In this document: one piece after another, positions 26,068 through 35,140 of the stretch
Layout: every line of letters begins with the position of its first letter
Position numbering within the stretch: position 1 is the first letter of the stretch
Source of the DNA: an uncultured Acidobacteriaceae bacterium
Lineage (GTDB): Bacteria; Acidobacteriota; Terriglobia; Terriglobales; Acidobacteriaceae
NCBI GenBank assembly: GCA_903842065.1
Contig: CAIMKZ010000005.1
Coordinates: 62,001-126,000, forward strand
DNA: 64,000 nucleotides
Reading direction: 5' to 3'
Program-made: the position numbers and the translations under genes
Notes under the pieces: model-generated
Databases searched by the model: none
Seen by the model: the letters and a program-made list of their open reading frames with translations, nothing else
Told to the model about the DNA's origin: nothing

Positions 26068-29000
26068 ATGCGTTTCTCTCAGGTTGCTCTCCTTTCCCGA
26101 GTATTCTCGATGGGACTGCGGGCGGTTGCCATCGCAATCTGCCTGATCGCAATGCTCGCCTCCGCGGCAACGTTGGCCTCAGCGCAGGTAGTAACCGATC
26201 CCGACAAGGCCCCGGGCTGCGTATCGGAGCGGGCGTCGCTTATCGACGCGTCGGCAAAAGCGCATGCCTTGTCGTGGCATCTTCAGATCACGCGCGACCT
26301 TATCAAAGAGCTCAACACCAACTGGCTCAACACGCGAGATTCCGCGTATTACTCCGGCGTGGTCAACGTGGCGTCGATGGCCGGTTCTGTCGCCAGCTTC
26401 GCTTACACAACGGCGATAACCCAGGCCGGAGTCAGGGTAGCCGCAACGAGTCTGGTTTCGGGCGTGATCGAAAGCGGAGTCAAAGGCGTGGTGTATCAGG
26501 TCATCAAGGATTCCCCAGCCTACCTGCGGGCCAGAAACATTCGCGCGGGAGACTTGATGGCATCGACCGGCTCGAACGCTTCCACCAACGTTCTGCTGGA
26601 GTTGGTGCAGAGGCAGCTCGCCGACGCGCTCACCGAGTCGATCATGCTCGATATGGTTGACCAGGATTCGAAGATGTTCTGGATGAGTCTCGCATCCCGC
26701 CCCGGCGACACCGCGGAGACGCTTACCCCCGAGACGATGCGAGCCAAGTATCTTGAGAGAGTCGCCAGGCCGCTGGCTGTCACTTTTACAACTCTGATAT
26801 CGCTTCAGATGGCGGCATCTGAGACGAAAGATGCCCATGACAAGCTCGAAATGATCCGCAAAGCCATCAACCAGCTTGACGATCTGCGAATCCAGCGCGA
26901 GCGCGCTTTCGACTCCGCCATGCAGGATCTCGATCTGGCGCGATTTACTTACAACGACTGCGCCACCAATACACCAAATAAGAAGAACAACCCGGCAACC
27001 ACCGACGCGGCCACGGATGCAGTGATCGCCGGCCTTCAGGCGAAGCTGACAGCGCTCGAACAGAAAGCCGCCGAGATCGCCGGACGGCGTTCTGCGGCGT
27101 TCAGCGATATGGATACCGCCAAGGGCGCATTGCAAGACGCCATGAAGCAGGGCCAGCAGTGGCAGGCCGACGTGAAGGCCGCCTGTGCCGGCATGGGAGC
27201 AGCGACTGCAATGATCGGCTCCTGGCAGACCAGCGAGAAATCGCTGCGCGGCCAGATTCGCACCAGCTTCCAGTCCCTCAAGGATGCCGTGGCCCGCTGC
27301 GATTCGCCCACTCTTCCCATGGCGGTGCAGTCCGGCATCGGCGACGCCAAGCTTTCCGCCGCGGACATGGCCTCCTACCTCAAGCTGGCGAAAAACGCTC
27401 AGGCCGACTCGCAGAGGGCCTCTGCCGACTATCAGCAGTTGTTGGATGCCGGCGGTACGTCGGCGTCGGCGATTCGCGCCAAACTGGACGAAGCCAACTC
27501 GGCAGCGACGCAGGCGCAGTCCGGCTACTCGGGTGTGCGCACAGACGCAGTCGCCATCACCGACCAGGCATCGGACCTGTTGCTGGAGGTAAATCAGAAG
27601 CAGAGCCAGGCGTCGGCCGACTCTCGCGGCGCATACGACGGACTCCGCGGCCGTGTGTACGCCCTGCTCAACATATCCAATAATGACGACCCCTCGTCGG
27701 TTGCCTCGGCCAATATTCTGGTGCGGCAGATCGCCACAGCCCGGCAGTCGCTTGTGCCCACGCCCTGCACCGCGCCCGACCAGGCTAAGGTCTCAGCAAT
27801 CATCGACGACATGAACTCCGACATCTACGCCGCGGCGGTCGAGATCGGCGCCGCGCAGTACATGCTGAACGACGCCAACGAGTGCATAAAGAAGAAGCAG
27901 CAACAGCCGCAGGCCTGCAGCAACCCGCCTCTGATCGATATGCAGATTGGACAGGGCGACTTTACCGGAGCGCAGCAGGCCATCGCCGCCTTCGGCGCAC
28001 AGGGGTGCGACACCACCGCGCTCGCCCAGCAGCTCGCTCAGGCCCAGCAGTGGTTCACCAACATGCAGACCCAGCGCAACAGTTACGTCGCCAACTGCCG
28101 TTACCAGGACGCGCTCACGCTGACCCAGCAGGCGCAGACACGCTTCCCGGGCATCAGCACGTTCGCCGGTGACATCACCACGCTCACTGCCTGGGTAACC
28201 TTCCAGCAGCAGCTTGACGGCAGCCTGAGCCAGATCCAGGCCCGCGCCCAATCGGCGGGCGGCCTTCAGCAGCAAGACCGTGACGCGCTCAATCAAATGG
28301 TGTCGCAGTTGCAGGCCCAGGGCCAGACCTGCCTGGTGAGCCGCATCCAGCAGGTGCTGGCAATGCCTACCGCACAGCCTACTCCCCAACCTGCCCCCCA
28401 GCCCACGCCCCAGCCTCAACAGAACTGCAGCGCACCGCCGCAGTTGCAGCAGCAGGTAGCGGCCGGGGACTTCAACGGCGCGCTGCAAACCATCAACGCG
28501 CTTGCCTTTCAGGGGTGCAACACCGCGGCGTTGGTGCAGCAGGTCAACCAGGCCGCATCGGCGCTCAACACCATGCAGACCCAGCGCAACACATACATCG
28601 CAAACTGCCGTTATCAGGATGCGCTCACGCTCACCCAGATGGCTCAGCAAAGCTACCCTGGCATGGCATCTCTGGCTGCCGATGCAACCAACATTACGCA
28701 GTGGGTGAGCTTCCAGCGCCAGCTTGAGTCCACGCTCAGCCTGATCCAGTCCCGCGCTCAGACCTATGGTGGTGGCGGGCTTTTGCAGCAGGACCGCGAT
28801 ACCCTCAACCAGCTCATCTCCCAGTTGCAGGCACAGGGGCAGACCTGCATGGTGAACCGCGTACAGCAGTTCCTTGCCATGCCTAACGCGCAGCCGCCCT
28901 CTCAGCCGCAGCCACCATCTCAACCGCAGCCGCCGCAGCCTCAGACACCCTACACGGGCGGACAATCGAGTGGCAGCGTTCCAGGTTGCGGAACCAAGGG

Positions 29001-29646
29001 AGCGCCTGTCGGGAGTGCTCGAGTGCCTGCCAGTTCCGGCAGAACCCCGGTACCTCTTTCCGCCGCACTCCAGCCAGGCAAGAAATACATCTTCGAGGTG
29101 AGCGGCCTGGTCAGCTATTGGGGCGATCATCCCGAGACTGAAGTGGACCCGGGCTATTGCTTTGCCAAGTGGAGATGCCCGACTCCAGAGTTCTGGGGTG
29201 CGTTCTCAATGAATAATGATGACCTGAAAAACTGGTCTTCGAGTACCGTCAACTATAGCGATTCCCACACATACTCCTTCTGCATAGACACTTCACAGAC
29301 TATGTTCAAGCCTTCCTTCACGGCGCAGGGTCTCACAGGCAGCTTCAACGTGACCGTCTATGAGGCGCAGGGCAGCGGCAGTCCCATCACTGTTTCGTCA
29401 GCCACCTATGGAGCCGTATGCAGGGTAGCGGCGGGCAATGACACGGCTAACGTTGCCGGCAAGTGCAACGGCAAGTCCACCTGCTCCTATGTCGTCAGTA
29501 ACAACACTCGCCCCGGCGGCGATCCGGCCCCCGGCTGCGCCAAGGACTTCAAGGTTCAGTACAGTTGCGGCAGCGGCGGACAGAAGGAGGCAAGCCATCC
29601 TGCCTCGGTCGACGAGGGCTACAGCGTTACATTGAGCTGCAATTAG
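26068..29646 (+). CDS. Large secreted coiled-coil/repeat protein with C-terminal SUEL-lectin-like domain
   Basis: A 1192-residue protein with a long N-terminal hydrophobic signal (about residues 15-38, ending ASAQ). An alpha-helical, Gln/Ala-rich region runs to about 600. Two copies of a roughly 150-residue module follow (about 616-765 and 787-935; shared NTMQTQRN / NMQTQRN, ANCRYQDALTLTQ and QLQAQGQTC), each trailed by a Pro/Gln-rich linker. The C-terminal part (about 970-1192) is Cys-rich; SSATYGAVC, KCNGKSTCSY and KDFKVQYSC resemble galactose/rhamnose-binding SUEL lectin domains. It probably acts at the cell surface or outside the cell, binding glycans; that role is inferred. I start at ATG 26068, where the signal begins. 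It is divergent from the sigma factor gene. Confidence 0.75.
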   Translation: MRFSQVALLSRVFSMGLRAVAIAICLIAMLASAATLASAQVVTDPDKAPGCVSERASLIDASAKAHALSWHLQITRDLIKELNTNWLNTRDSAYYSGVVNVASMAGSVASFAYTTAITQAGVRVAATSLVSGVIESGVKGVVYQVIKDSPAYLRARNIRAGDLMASTGSNASTNVLLELVQRQLADALTESIMLDMVDQDSKMFWMSLASRPGDTAETLTPETMRAKYLERVARPLAVTFTTLISLQMAASETKDAHDKLEMIRKAINQLDDLRIQRERAFDSAMQDLDLARFTYNDCATNTPNKKNNPATTDAATDAVIAGLQAKLTALEQKAAEIAGRRSAAFSDMDTAKGALQDAMKQGQQWQADVKAACAGMGAATAMIGSWQTSEKSLRGQIRTSFQSLKDAVARCDSPTLPMAVQSGIGDAKLSAADMASYLKLAKNAQADSQRASADYQQLLDAGGTSASAIRAKLDEANSAATQAQSGYSGVRTDAVAITDQASDLLLEVNQKQSQASADSRGAYDGLRGRVYALLNISNNDDPSSVASANILVRQIATARQSLVPTPCTAPDQAKVSAIIDDMNSDIYAAAVEIGAAQYMLNDANECIKKKQQQPQACSNPPLIDMQIGQGDFTGAQQAIAAFGAQGCDTTALAQQLAQAQQWFTNMQTQRNSYVANCRYQDALTLTQQAQTRFPGISTFAGDITTLTAWVTFQQQLDGSLSQIQARAQSAGGLQQQDRDALNQMVSQLQAQGQTCLVSRIQQVLAMPTAQPTPQPAPQPTPQPQQNCSAPPQLQQQVAAGDFNGALQTINALAFQGCNTAALVQQVNQAASALNTMQTQRNTYIANCRYQDALTLTQMAQQSYPGMASLAADATNITQWVSFQRQLESTLSLIQSRAQTYGGGGLLQQDRDTLNQLISQLQAQGQTCMVNRVQQFLAMPNAQPPSQPQPPSQPQPPQPQTPYTGGQSSGSVPGCGTKGAPVGSARVPASSGRTPVPLSAALQPGKKYIFEVSGLVSYWGDHPETEVDPGYCFAKWRCPTPEFWGAFSMNNDDLKNWSSSTVNYSDSHTYSFCIDTSQTMFKPSFTAQGLTGSFNVTVYEAQGSGSPITVSSATYGAVCRVAAGNDTANVAGKCNGKSTCSYVVSNNTRPGGDPAPGCAKDFKVQYSCGSGGQKEASHPASVDEGYSVTLSCN

Positions 29647-29780
29647 AGCGGTTCCGGAATTCACGTGCTCTGTTGAGGGTAGTGAATGGTACAGGGATCG
29701 TTCGCGGCTATTAACAAGTGATTGTTCAACTTTGAGTGTTATAAGATTGTGGGATCAGAGTCATTGATGCCGGAGATTCG

Positions 29781-32700
29781 ATGTCTGGTCCAGTTCGTTT
29801 TGGCCCTTTCACGCTCGACGAAGAGACCGCCGACCTCCAGGCCAGCGGTCGCGTAGTCCGGCTGCCCGAACAGCAGTTTCAGATTCTCTCGATGCTGCTG
29901 CGCAGGAGCGGTAGCGTCGTCTCCCGCGAAGATATCCGTCGCACTCTGTGGCCCAACGACACCATCGTCGATTACGACCGCAGCATCAACACGGCGGTGC
30001 TCAAACTCCGCTCCTCGTTGAGCGAACTCAGCGGCGACAACACCTGGATCGAGACTCTGCCTCGCCGCGGTTATCGTCTGCTTGCGGCCGTATCCGCGCC
30101 GCCAACCTCCCAATCTCCTTCAAGCCCGCCGTCCTCCGGCAGCGGACCCAGGCCCGGCAGTCTGGTCGGCCAGACGGTCTCGCACTATCGCGTTCTCGAC
30201 GTGCTGGGCGAGGGCGGCATGGGAGTGGTGTACCGGGGCCAGGACATCAAACTGGAGCGGCCGGTGGCGCTCAAGTTTCTGAGCGAAGATCTGAACCGGC
30301 AGCCGCAGGTGCTGAAGTATCTTGAACGCGAGGCCCGCACTGCATCGAGCCTGAACCACCCCAATATCTCCACGATCTACGAGTTCGGCGAACACGATCA
30401 GCAGCTCTTCATCGCCATGGAACTGCTGGAAGGCGAGACCCTCCGCCAGCTCATCGACAGAACAAAAGCCGACAGTGCTTCACGCAACTCAGCCGCCGGA
30501 ATGCAGCAGCGCCTCGGATACGCCATGCAGATCGTCAGGGGGTTGTCGGCGGCGCATGCGCGGGGCATCATTCACCGCGACATCAAGCCCGCCAACATCT
30601 TTGTCACCACGGATGGCGTCGTCAAGCTGCTGGACTTCGGCCTGGCGCGGCACTCCTCTTCCGAACCCGCCGATCAAAGTTCGCCCTCGTCCCTCAAGAG
30701 CTCAACCAGTGCCCTCACCGCGGCCGACTCCGGCACCATCGACTACATGTCTCCGGAACAGGCCGCGGGCGAGCCAATCGATCAGCGCTCTGACCTGTTC
30801 TCCTTCGGCGTGGTTCTGGCCGAGCTGTTCACGGGCGTGCATCCCTTCCGCGAGACGGCCTCCGGCACTCCGCCGGCAGACGGCGCGCCGCTGATCCCCG
30901 GCGATCTGCCGCAAAGTCTGCTGGTGTTGATCCGCCGCCTTCTCTCGCGATCCATCGATCTTCGCTACCAGGAGATCGGCGAAGTGATCGCCGACCTCGA
31001 ACGCGTATCGCATTCGATCGCAGAACTGGCCAGGCCCGATGCGGCAACCCCGATTCCGCTCATCGGCCGCGAACTCGAATTCGCCCGTCTCAAGCAGATG
31101 CTTTCGCAGGCAATGGCCGGTCACGGTTCCATGGTCATGATCGGCGGCGAGTCGGGCATAGGCAAGTCGCACCTGGCCCGCGCGCTGGGCGACGAGGCCC
31201 GCCGCAAGGGCGCGCTGTGCATCGTAGGCCACTGCTACGAGATGGAGGGCGCGCCGCCCTACTCGCCCTTCATCGAGATGCTCGAGTACATCATCCGCAT
31301 GGCGCCGCGTGAGAGCCTGCGCTACTCGCTCGGCGATCACGCCTCTGAAGTGGCCCGTCTCGTTCCCGAACTGCGCGACACGTATCCGGACATTCCGCCG
31401 GCCATCCAGCTGCCGCCCGAGTTGCAGCGCCGTTATCTCTTCAACGCCTTTCGCTCGTTTGTTGAGCGAGCGGCAAGCGTTACGCCGCTCGTGGTCATCT
31501 TCGAAGACCTGCACTGGGCCGACGAAGCCACGCTTCAACTGCTCCAGCACCATGCCCAGACCATCGCGCAAACTCCCATGCTGGTCATCGGCACCTATCG
31601 CGACGTGGAGCTCGATGTCACGCGGCCCTTCGCGCGCGCGCTCGAAACGCTGATAAGGGAAAAGCAGGCCACGCGTATGCCGCTGCGCAGGCTGGGCCGG
31701 GACGGCGTACACGACATGCTGAAGGCGCTCAGCCATCAGGAACCTCCGGCGGCGCTGGTGCGCGTCATCTACGAGCAGACCGACGGCAACCCGTTTTTTG
31801 TCGAAGAGGTCTACTGCCACCTCGTCGAAGAAGGCCGCCTTCTCGATGCGGAGGGCAAGTGGCTCTCCGATCTGCGCATGGATCGGCTCCAGGTTCCGGA
31901 GAGTGTTCGGCTCGTACTCGGCCGCCGCCTTGATCGCATGACAGAGAGCGCCCGTCGCGTTCTCACCACAGCCGCGGTCATCGGTCGCAACTTCAGCCTC
32001 AGCCTGCTTGAACAGCTTGAGATCAAAGACCCTGACCTGGCTCTCGACGCCATCGAAGAGGCCGAGCGTGCGCATCTGGTGGTGCCGGAGCGCGAGGGCC
32101 GCGATGCACGCTACCGCTTTGTGCACGAGCTGGTCCGCCAGACGCTGGCCGAGTCGCTCTCGCTGCCACGGCGTCAGCGGCTGCACTTCCGCATCGCAGA
32201 AGCCATTGAGAGTGTGTACGCCGACCGCCTCGACTCCCAGGCCAACCAGCTCGCGCATCACCTCTATCAAGCAGGCGCCGCCGCCGACATCGACAAGACA
32301 TCAGCCTATCTGGTCCTTGCAGCCCACCAGGCGCGCGCCCGCTCAGCGCACGACGAAGCGCTGGGTCATCTCGACCTTGCGCTCTCGCTCCGTGAAGAAG
32401 AGTCGGACCTGAACTCGGCGGAGCTTCTCGAACAAAAGGCCAGCGTGCTGCGTAGCCTGGGCAGGCCCGACGAGGCCGTCTCCGCCTATCGCAAGGCTAT
32501 CGGCATCTTCGCTGTCACAGGCCGCTACGAGAAGGTCGCACAGGCCAGCATCGCCCTCGCGTATCTTCAGGCCTGGCGTCACGACCCCGAAGGCGCGGGA
32601 CAGACGATGGAAATGGCCTACGCGGTTGTTAAAGACCAGAAGCCCCAGATCGTCTCCGATGTTTTGTCGATGCGCGCCGCCATCCTGAGCGCTTCCGGCG

Positions 32701-33770
32701 AACCCGCGGCGGCCGAGACCATGTTTGCCGAGAGTCGCGCGCTGCGCACCGACGGCGGACCCGCGGATCGCTTGCAGCACCGCATGTTGGAAGCGATCCA
32801 CTACTATCAGTCCTTCCAGCTTGAGAAGGTTCGCACAGTCTGCCCTGATGTCGTTTCAGACCTGCTGGCCGCGGGCGACGCATGGAACGCGAGCTCGGTC
32901 GAGTTCTACCTCGTCTGGGCACATATGTACTGCGGCAACCCCGCGTTGGGCTCCAGGATGCTCGACGCTGCCATCGACCGTGCACAGAAGATCGGCCACT
33001 ACGGCGCGCTGTGGGCGCTCAAAAACGCCGCGTCGATCGCTTCGGCTGCCGCCGGGGATATCGAGGCCGCGCGCAGAGAGACCGTCGAAGCCTGGGAGTT
33101 TGGCGCTGCCCACGAGGTAGGCTGGAACTTCGCCACCAGCCTTCAGCGCGGCCACTTTGCGCTGTGGTCGGGAAATCTGGCCGAGGCAGAGGAGTTCTAT
33201 ATTCACGGCCTCAACCTGCGCGGAAAATCCTATCTCTCCGACCTCTCCGAGGCCTGCCTCTTCGCTGCCTGGGCCGAATTCGGCGATCCCCGCGCTCAGA
33301 GCGCCTGGCAGAATCGCACATGGAAACTGCCGCAGTCCGGGCAGGTGAACTCGCTGGGGAGGTGGAACGCCCTCGAGCGCTCCATCGTCGGACTGGCGCA
33401 TCTGAACCGCCGCGACGAACTCGCCGCCCTTCACTCGCTGGCCGAGGAGCTGCTCGCAACAGGCGCTTCGAGTTATACGGTGCTCTTCCCCTTTGAGACC
33501 GTGGCTGGAATCGCGGCCGCGGCCGCAGGCAACTGGGAGGCGGCCGAGAGCCACTACATCGCCGCCATCCGGCAGGCCGACTCGGCTCCCAACAGGCATC
33601 TTCAGCCGGTGGCGCGGGAGTGGTTCGCCGCCATGCTGATCGAGCGCAACCGCTCAGGCGATCGCGAACGCGCCCGGACGATGCTTGAGGAGTCGCTCGG
33701 CCAGTACAGCTCTTCAGGGATGTCAGCACGGGGCAGAATTGCCAGCCGACTCCTCTCAAACCTGCTCTAA
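29781..33770 (+). CDS. Winged-helix / Ser-Thr kinase / AAA ATPase / TPR signalling protein
   Basis: A 1329-residue cytoplasmic protein with four parts. Residues 7-102 are an OmpR/CadC-type winged helix (PEQQFQILSMLL; IETLPRRGYRLLA). About 136-410 is a Hanks-type kinase with GEGGMGVVY, VALKF, HRDIKPANI, DFGLAR and DYMSPEQA. About 425-700 is a STAND/AAA-like ATPase with Walker A GGESGIGKSH and Walker B VVIFEDLHWADE. The rest is helical TPR-like repeats. No membrane segment separates kinase and DNA-binding domain. It could be a one-protein signal receiver that binds DNA, hydrolyses ATP and phosphorylates partners. The ATG follows CGGAGATTCG. Confidence 0.92.
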   Translation: MSGPVRFGPFTLDEETADLQASGRVVRLPEQQFQILSMLLRRSGSVVSREDIRRTLWPNDTIVDYDRSINTAVLKLRSSLSELSGDNTWIETLPRRGYRLLAAVSAPPTSQSPSSPPSSGSGPRPGSLVGQTVSHYRVLDVLGEGGMGVVYRGQDIKLERPVALKFLSEDLNRQPQVLKYLEREARTASSLNHPNISTIYEFGEHDQQLFIAMELLEGETLRQLIDRTKADSASRNSAAGMQQRLGYAMQIVRGLSAAHARGIIHRDIKPANIFVTTDGVVKLLDFGLARHSSSEPADQSSPSSLKSSTSALTAADSGTIDYMSPEQAAGEPIDQRSDLFSFGVVLAELFTGVHPFRETASGTPPADGAPLIPGDLPQSLLVLIRRLLSRSIDLRYQEIGEVIADLERVSHSIAELARPDAATPIPLIGRELEFARLKQMLSQAMAGHGSMVMIGGESGIGKSHLARALGDEARRKGALCIVGHCYEMEGAPPYSPFIEMLEYIIRMAPRESLRYSLGDHASEVARLVPELRDTYPDIPPAIQLPPELQRRYLFNAFRSFVERAASVTPLVVIFEDLHWADEATLQLLQHHAQTIAQTPMLVIGTYRDVELDVTRPFARALETLIREKQATRMPLRRLGRDGVHDMLKALSHQEPPAALVRVIYEQTDGNPFFVEEVYCHLVEEGRLLDAEGKWLSDLRMDRLQVPESVRLVLGRRLDRMTESARRVLTTAAVIGRNFSLSLLEQLEIKDPDLALDAIEEAERAHLVVPEREGRDARYRFVHELVRQTLAESLSLPRRQRLHFRIAEAIESVYADRLDSQANQLAHHLYQAGAAADIDKTSAYLVLAAHQARARSAHDEALGHLDLALSLREEESDLNSAELLEQKASVLRSLGRPDEAVSAYRKAIGIFAVTGRYEKVAQASIALAYLQAWRHDPEGAGQTMEMAYAVVKDQKPQIVSDVLSMRAAILSASGEPAAAETMFAESRALRTDGGPADRLQHRMLEAIHYYQSFQLEKVRTVCPDVVSDLLAAGDAWNASSVEFYLVWAHMYCGNPALGSRMLDAAIDRAQKIGHYGALWALKNAASIASAAAGDIEAARRETVEAWEFGAAHEVGWNFATSLQRGHFALWSGNLAEAEEFYIHGLNLRGKSYLSDLSEACLFAAWAEFGDPRAQSAWQNRTWKLPQSGQVNSLGRWNALERSIVGLAHLNRRDELAALHSLAEELLATGASSYTVLFPFETVAGIAAAAAGNWEAAESHYIAAIRQADSAPNRHLQPVAREWFAAMLIERNRSGDRERARTMLEESLGQYSSSGMSARGRIASRLLSNLL

Positions 33771-33882
33771 ACTACACATTCTTAATGGTTATATCGAAGT
33801 CATCTGGAAATCACTTTTAAGTGATGCGCAGACGATTGTTTTCTTCCTGCTCCTGCCTCAAAGTAAACCCTGTCAGCCTGAA

Positions 33883-33939
33883 GCGGCGGTGATCCTCGAA
33901 AGCAGCCCTCCCTCGAGAAAACCGCAGGATCTCCGCCGC
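33883..33939 (+). terminator. Long stem-loop after the kinase gene
   Basis: GCGGCGGTGATCCT pairs with AGGATCTCCGCCGC with one mismatch (14 positions), and TCGA pairs inside. No T-tract follows. It could slow or end transcription from the kinase gene or structure the leader of the small ORF at 33987. The rest of 33771-34142 holds no other gene. Confidence 0.45.
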
Positions 33940-33986
33940 CAGGTTGCACCCGGGCTCTGAAGTTCATATGCAAAGGAGAGGCCACG

Positions 33987-34067
33987 ATGGATCAAACCGA
34001 TTTTTCTCCACTCACCAAGTCTCTCCTCGTACTTGGCCTTCTGCTTTTCCTGATCCTGACCGGATGA
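33987..34067 (+). CDS. Possible 26-residue single-helix membrane peptide
   Basis: ATG at 33987 is preceded by AAAGGAGAG at good spacing and followed by 26 codons and TGA. The peptide starts MDQTDFSPLTK and continues with an unbroken hydrophobic stretch (LLVLGLLLFLILTG) long enough to cross a membrane. I know no family for it. The strong ribosome site and clean helix are the only support. It precedes two small secreted or membrane proteins on the same strand and could be co-expressed with them. Confidence 0.45.
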   Translation: MDQTDFSPLTKSLLVLGLLLFLILTG

Positions 34068-34142
34068 GCAAAAGCGGAGTTTGTTTTTTCGATCGCTCGA
34101 CTCACCTGAGAGAGCCAAAGCCACAAGCAACAGGAGCAAGAC

Positions 34143-34541
34143 ATGAAAGCCATCTCGCCCAGTAAGTGCATCGCCATCCTGCTGATGTTCGCAGGCCTGG
34201 CCGTCAGCTCGACGAGCGCTATCGCCGCAGAGCCCATCCCTTTCAACGCCATGATGCAGTCGTCCAGCGCCCAGCCCGCCATTCCTCCGCTGCATGAAGC
34301 CAGCTCTCAGCCCGCCGCCGCAGCGTCTCAGCACCGGCCCATGACCGCGGGCGGAAAAATCGTCACCGGCATCGGTGTCGCTGTCGCCGGGTTTGGAGTT
34401 CTCTTTATGGCCGTCGGTGCAACCGAGGACAAAAACTCCTTCGGCCCATCGAGAGGCGCTTGCTTTGCAACGGGCGGCATCTTCATGGGTATCGGCGCTG
34501 CGACCATACTTGGCGGGATGCACTGGCGCAAGGCGAAGTAG
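34143..34541 (+). CDS. Small exported/membrane protein, first of a tandem paralogous pair
   Basis: A 132-residue hypothetical protein. It has a signal peptide (residues 8-28, cleavage near AIAAE), a short PIPFNAMMQ motif, a Pro/Ala/Gln-rich stretch, and two Gly-rich hydrophobic segments (VTGIGVAVAGFGVLFMAVGA and CFATGGIFMGIGAATILGG), which look like a membrane hairpin. It ends in basic residues. The ATG follows AACAGGAGCAAG. The next gene shares the same layout and the PIPF(N/D)AMMQ motif, so they are duplicates. Function unknown. Confidence 0.72.
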   Translation: MKAISPSKCIAILLMFAGLAVSSTSAIAAEPIPFNAMMQSSSAQPAIPPLHEASSQPAAAASQHRPMTAGGKIVTGIGVAVAGFGVLFMAVGATEDKNSFGPSRGACFATGGIFMGIGAATILGGMHWRKAK

Positions 34542-34625
34542 CCGCGTTAGCGACTTCAAAACAAATACGCCCTCACCGCGTTGAACCAGACGGAGTATCA
34601 ACCCTCGAAAGAGAGACCGATCCCA

Positions 34626-35009
34626 ATGAAACCCTCGATAAAGTATGTTGCAATCGCCCTGATGTCTGCCGGCCTGTTCTTCAGCTCCGTCTGTGCAGTT
34701 GCCGAAGGCCCCATTCCCTTCGACGCCATGATGCAGCCCGCCACAGCACAGCCTCCCGTGCCCTCGTTGCAGGACTCGCAAAGCGCGGCCGCTCACCATA
34801 GCAGCGACGGCGGTGGCCAGATAGCCGGCGGCAGAGCCATGGTAGGGGTCGGGCTGGGCGTGATCTTCTTCTCTGTGTTAATGGCAGGCATGTCGAGTAC
34901 ATCGGGGGACAAGGGAAAAGCCTACGCCGCTGTCGGTGTTGGTTCAGCGATCACCGCCGGCGGAGTCGCCTTGATGGTTCACGGTTTCCACGTGCGCTCG
35001 CAGAAGTAA
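34626..35009 (+). CDS. Small exported/membrane protein, second of a tandem paralogous pair
   Basis: A 127-residue hypothetical protein paralogous to the preceding gene. It has a signal peptide ending near CAVAEG, then PIPFDAMMQ, a Gln/Ala/Pro-rich linker and two Gly-rich hydrophobic helices (GVGLGVIFFSVLMAGM; AVGVGSAITAGGVALMVHG), and a short basic end. I start at ATG 34626, directly before the signal; the frame is open 15 codons upstream without signal character. Function unknown. It is followed by a bidirectional terminator. Confidence 0.72.
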   Translation: MKPSIKYVAIALMSAGLFFSSVCAVAEGPIPFDAMMQPATAQPPVPSLQDSQSAAAHHSSDGGGQIAGGRAMVGVGLGVIFFSVLMAGMSSTSGDKGKAYAAVGVGSAITAGGVALMVHGFHVRSQK

Positions 35010-35052
35010 TACCGACCAGACCACCGGGTGTAACGCCGCAAACAGAAACGCA

Positions 35053-35103
35053 AAATGCGATGCGCGCCAGACGCTATCTTGCCGTCGGGCGCGCATCGCA
35101 TTT
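35053..35103. terminator. Bidirectional terminator between convergent genes
   Basis: AAATGCGATGCGCGCC pairs with GGCGCGCATCGCATTT around an 18-19 base loop, with A/T ends on both sides. It ends the small-protein genes (+) and the hydrolase operon (-). Confidence 0.85.
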
Positions 35104-35140
35104 GTTTCGTAGGAATCAGGCTCGAACGCCAACTGCGCGC

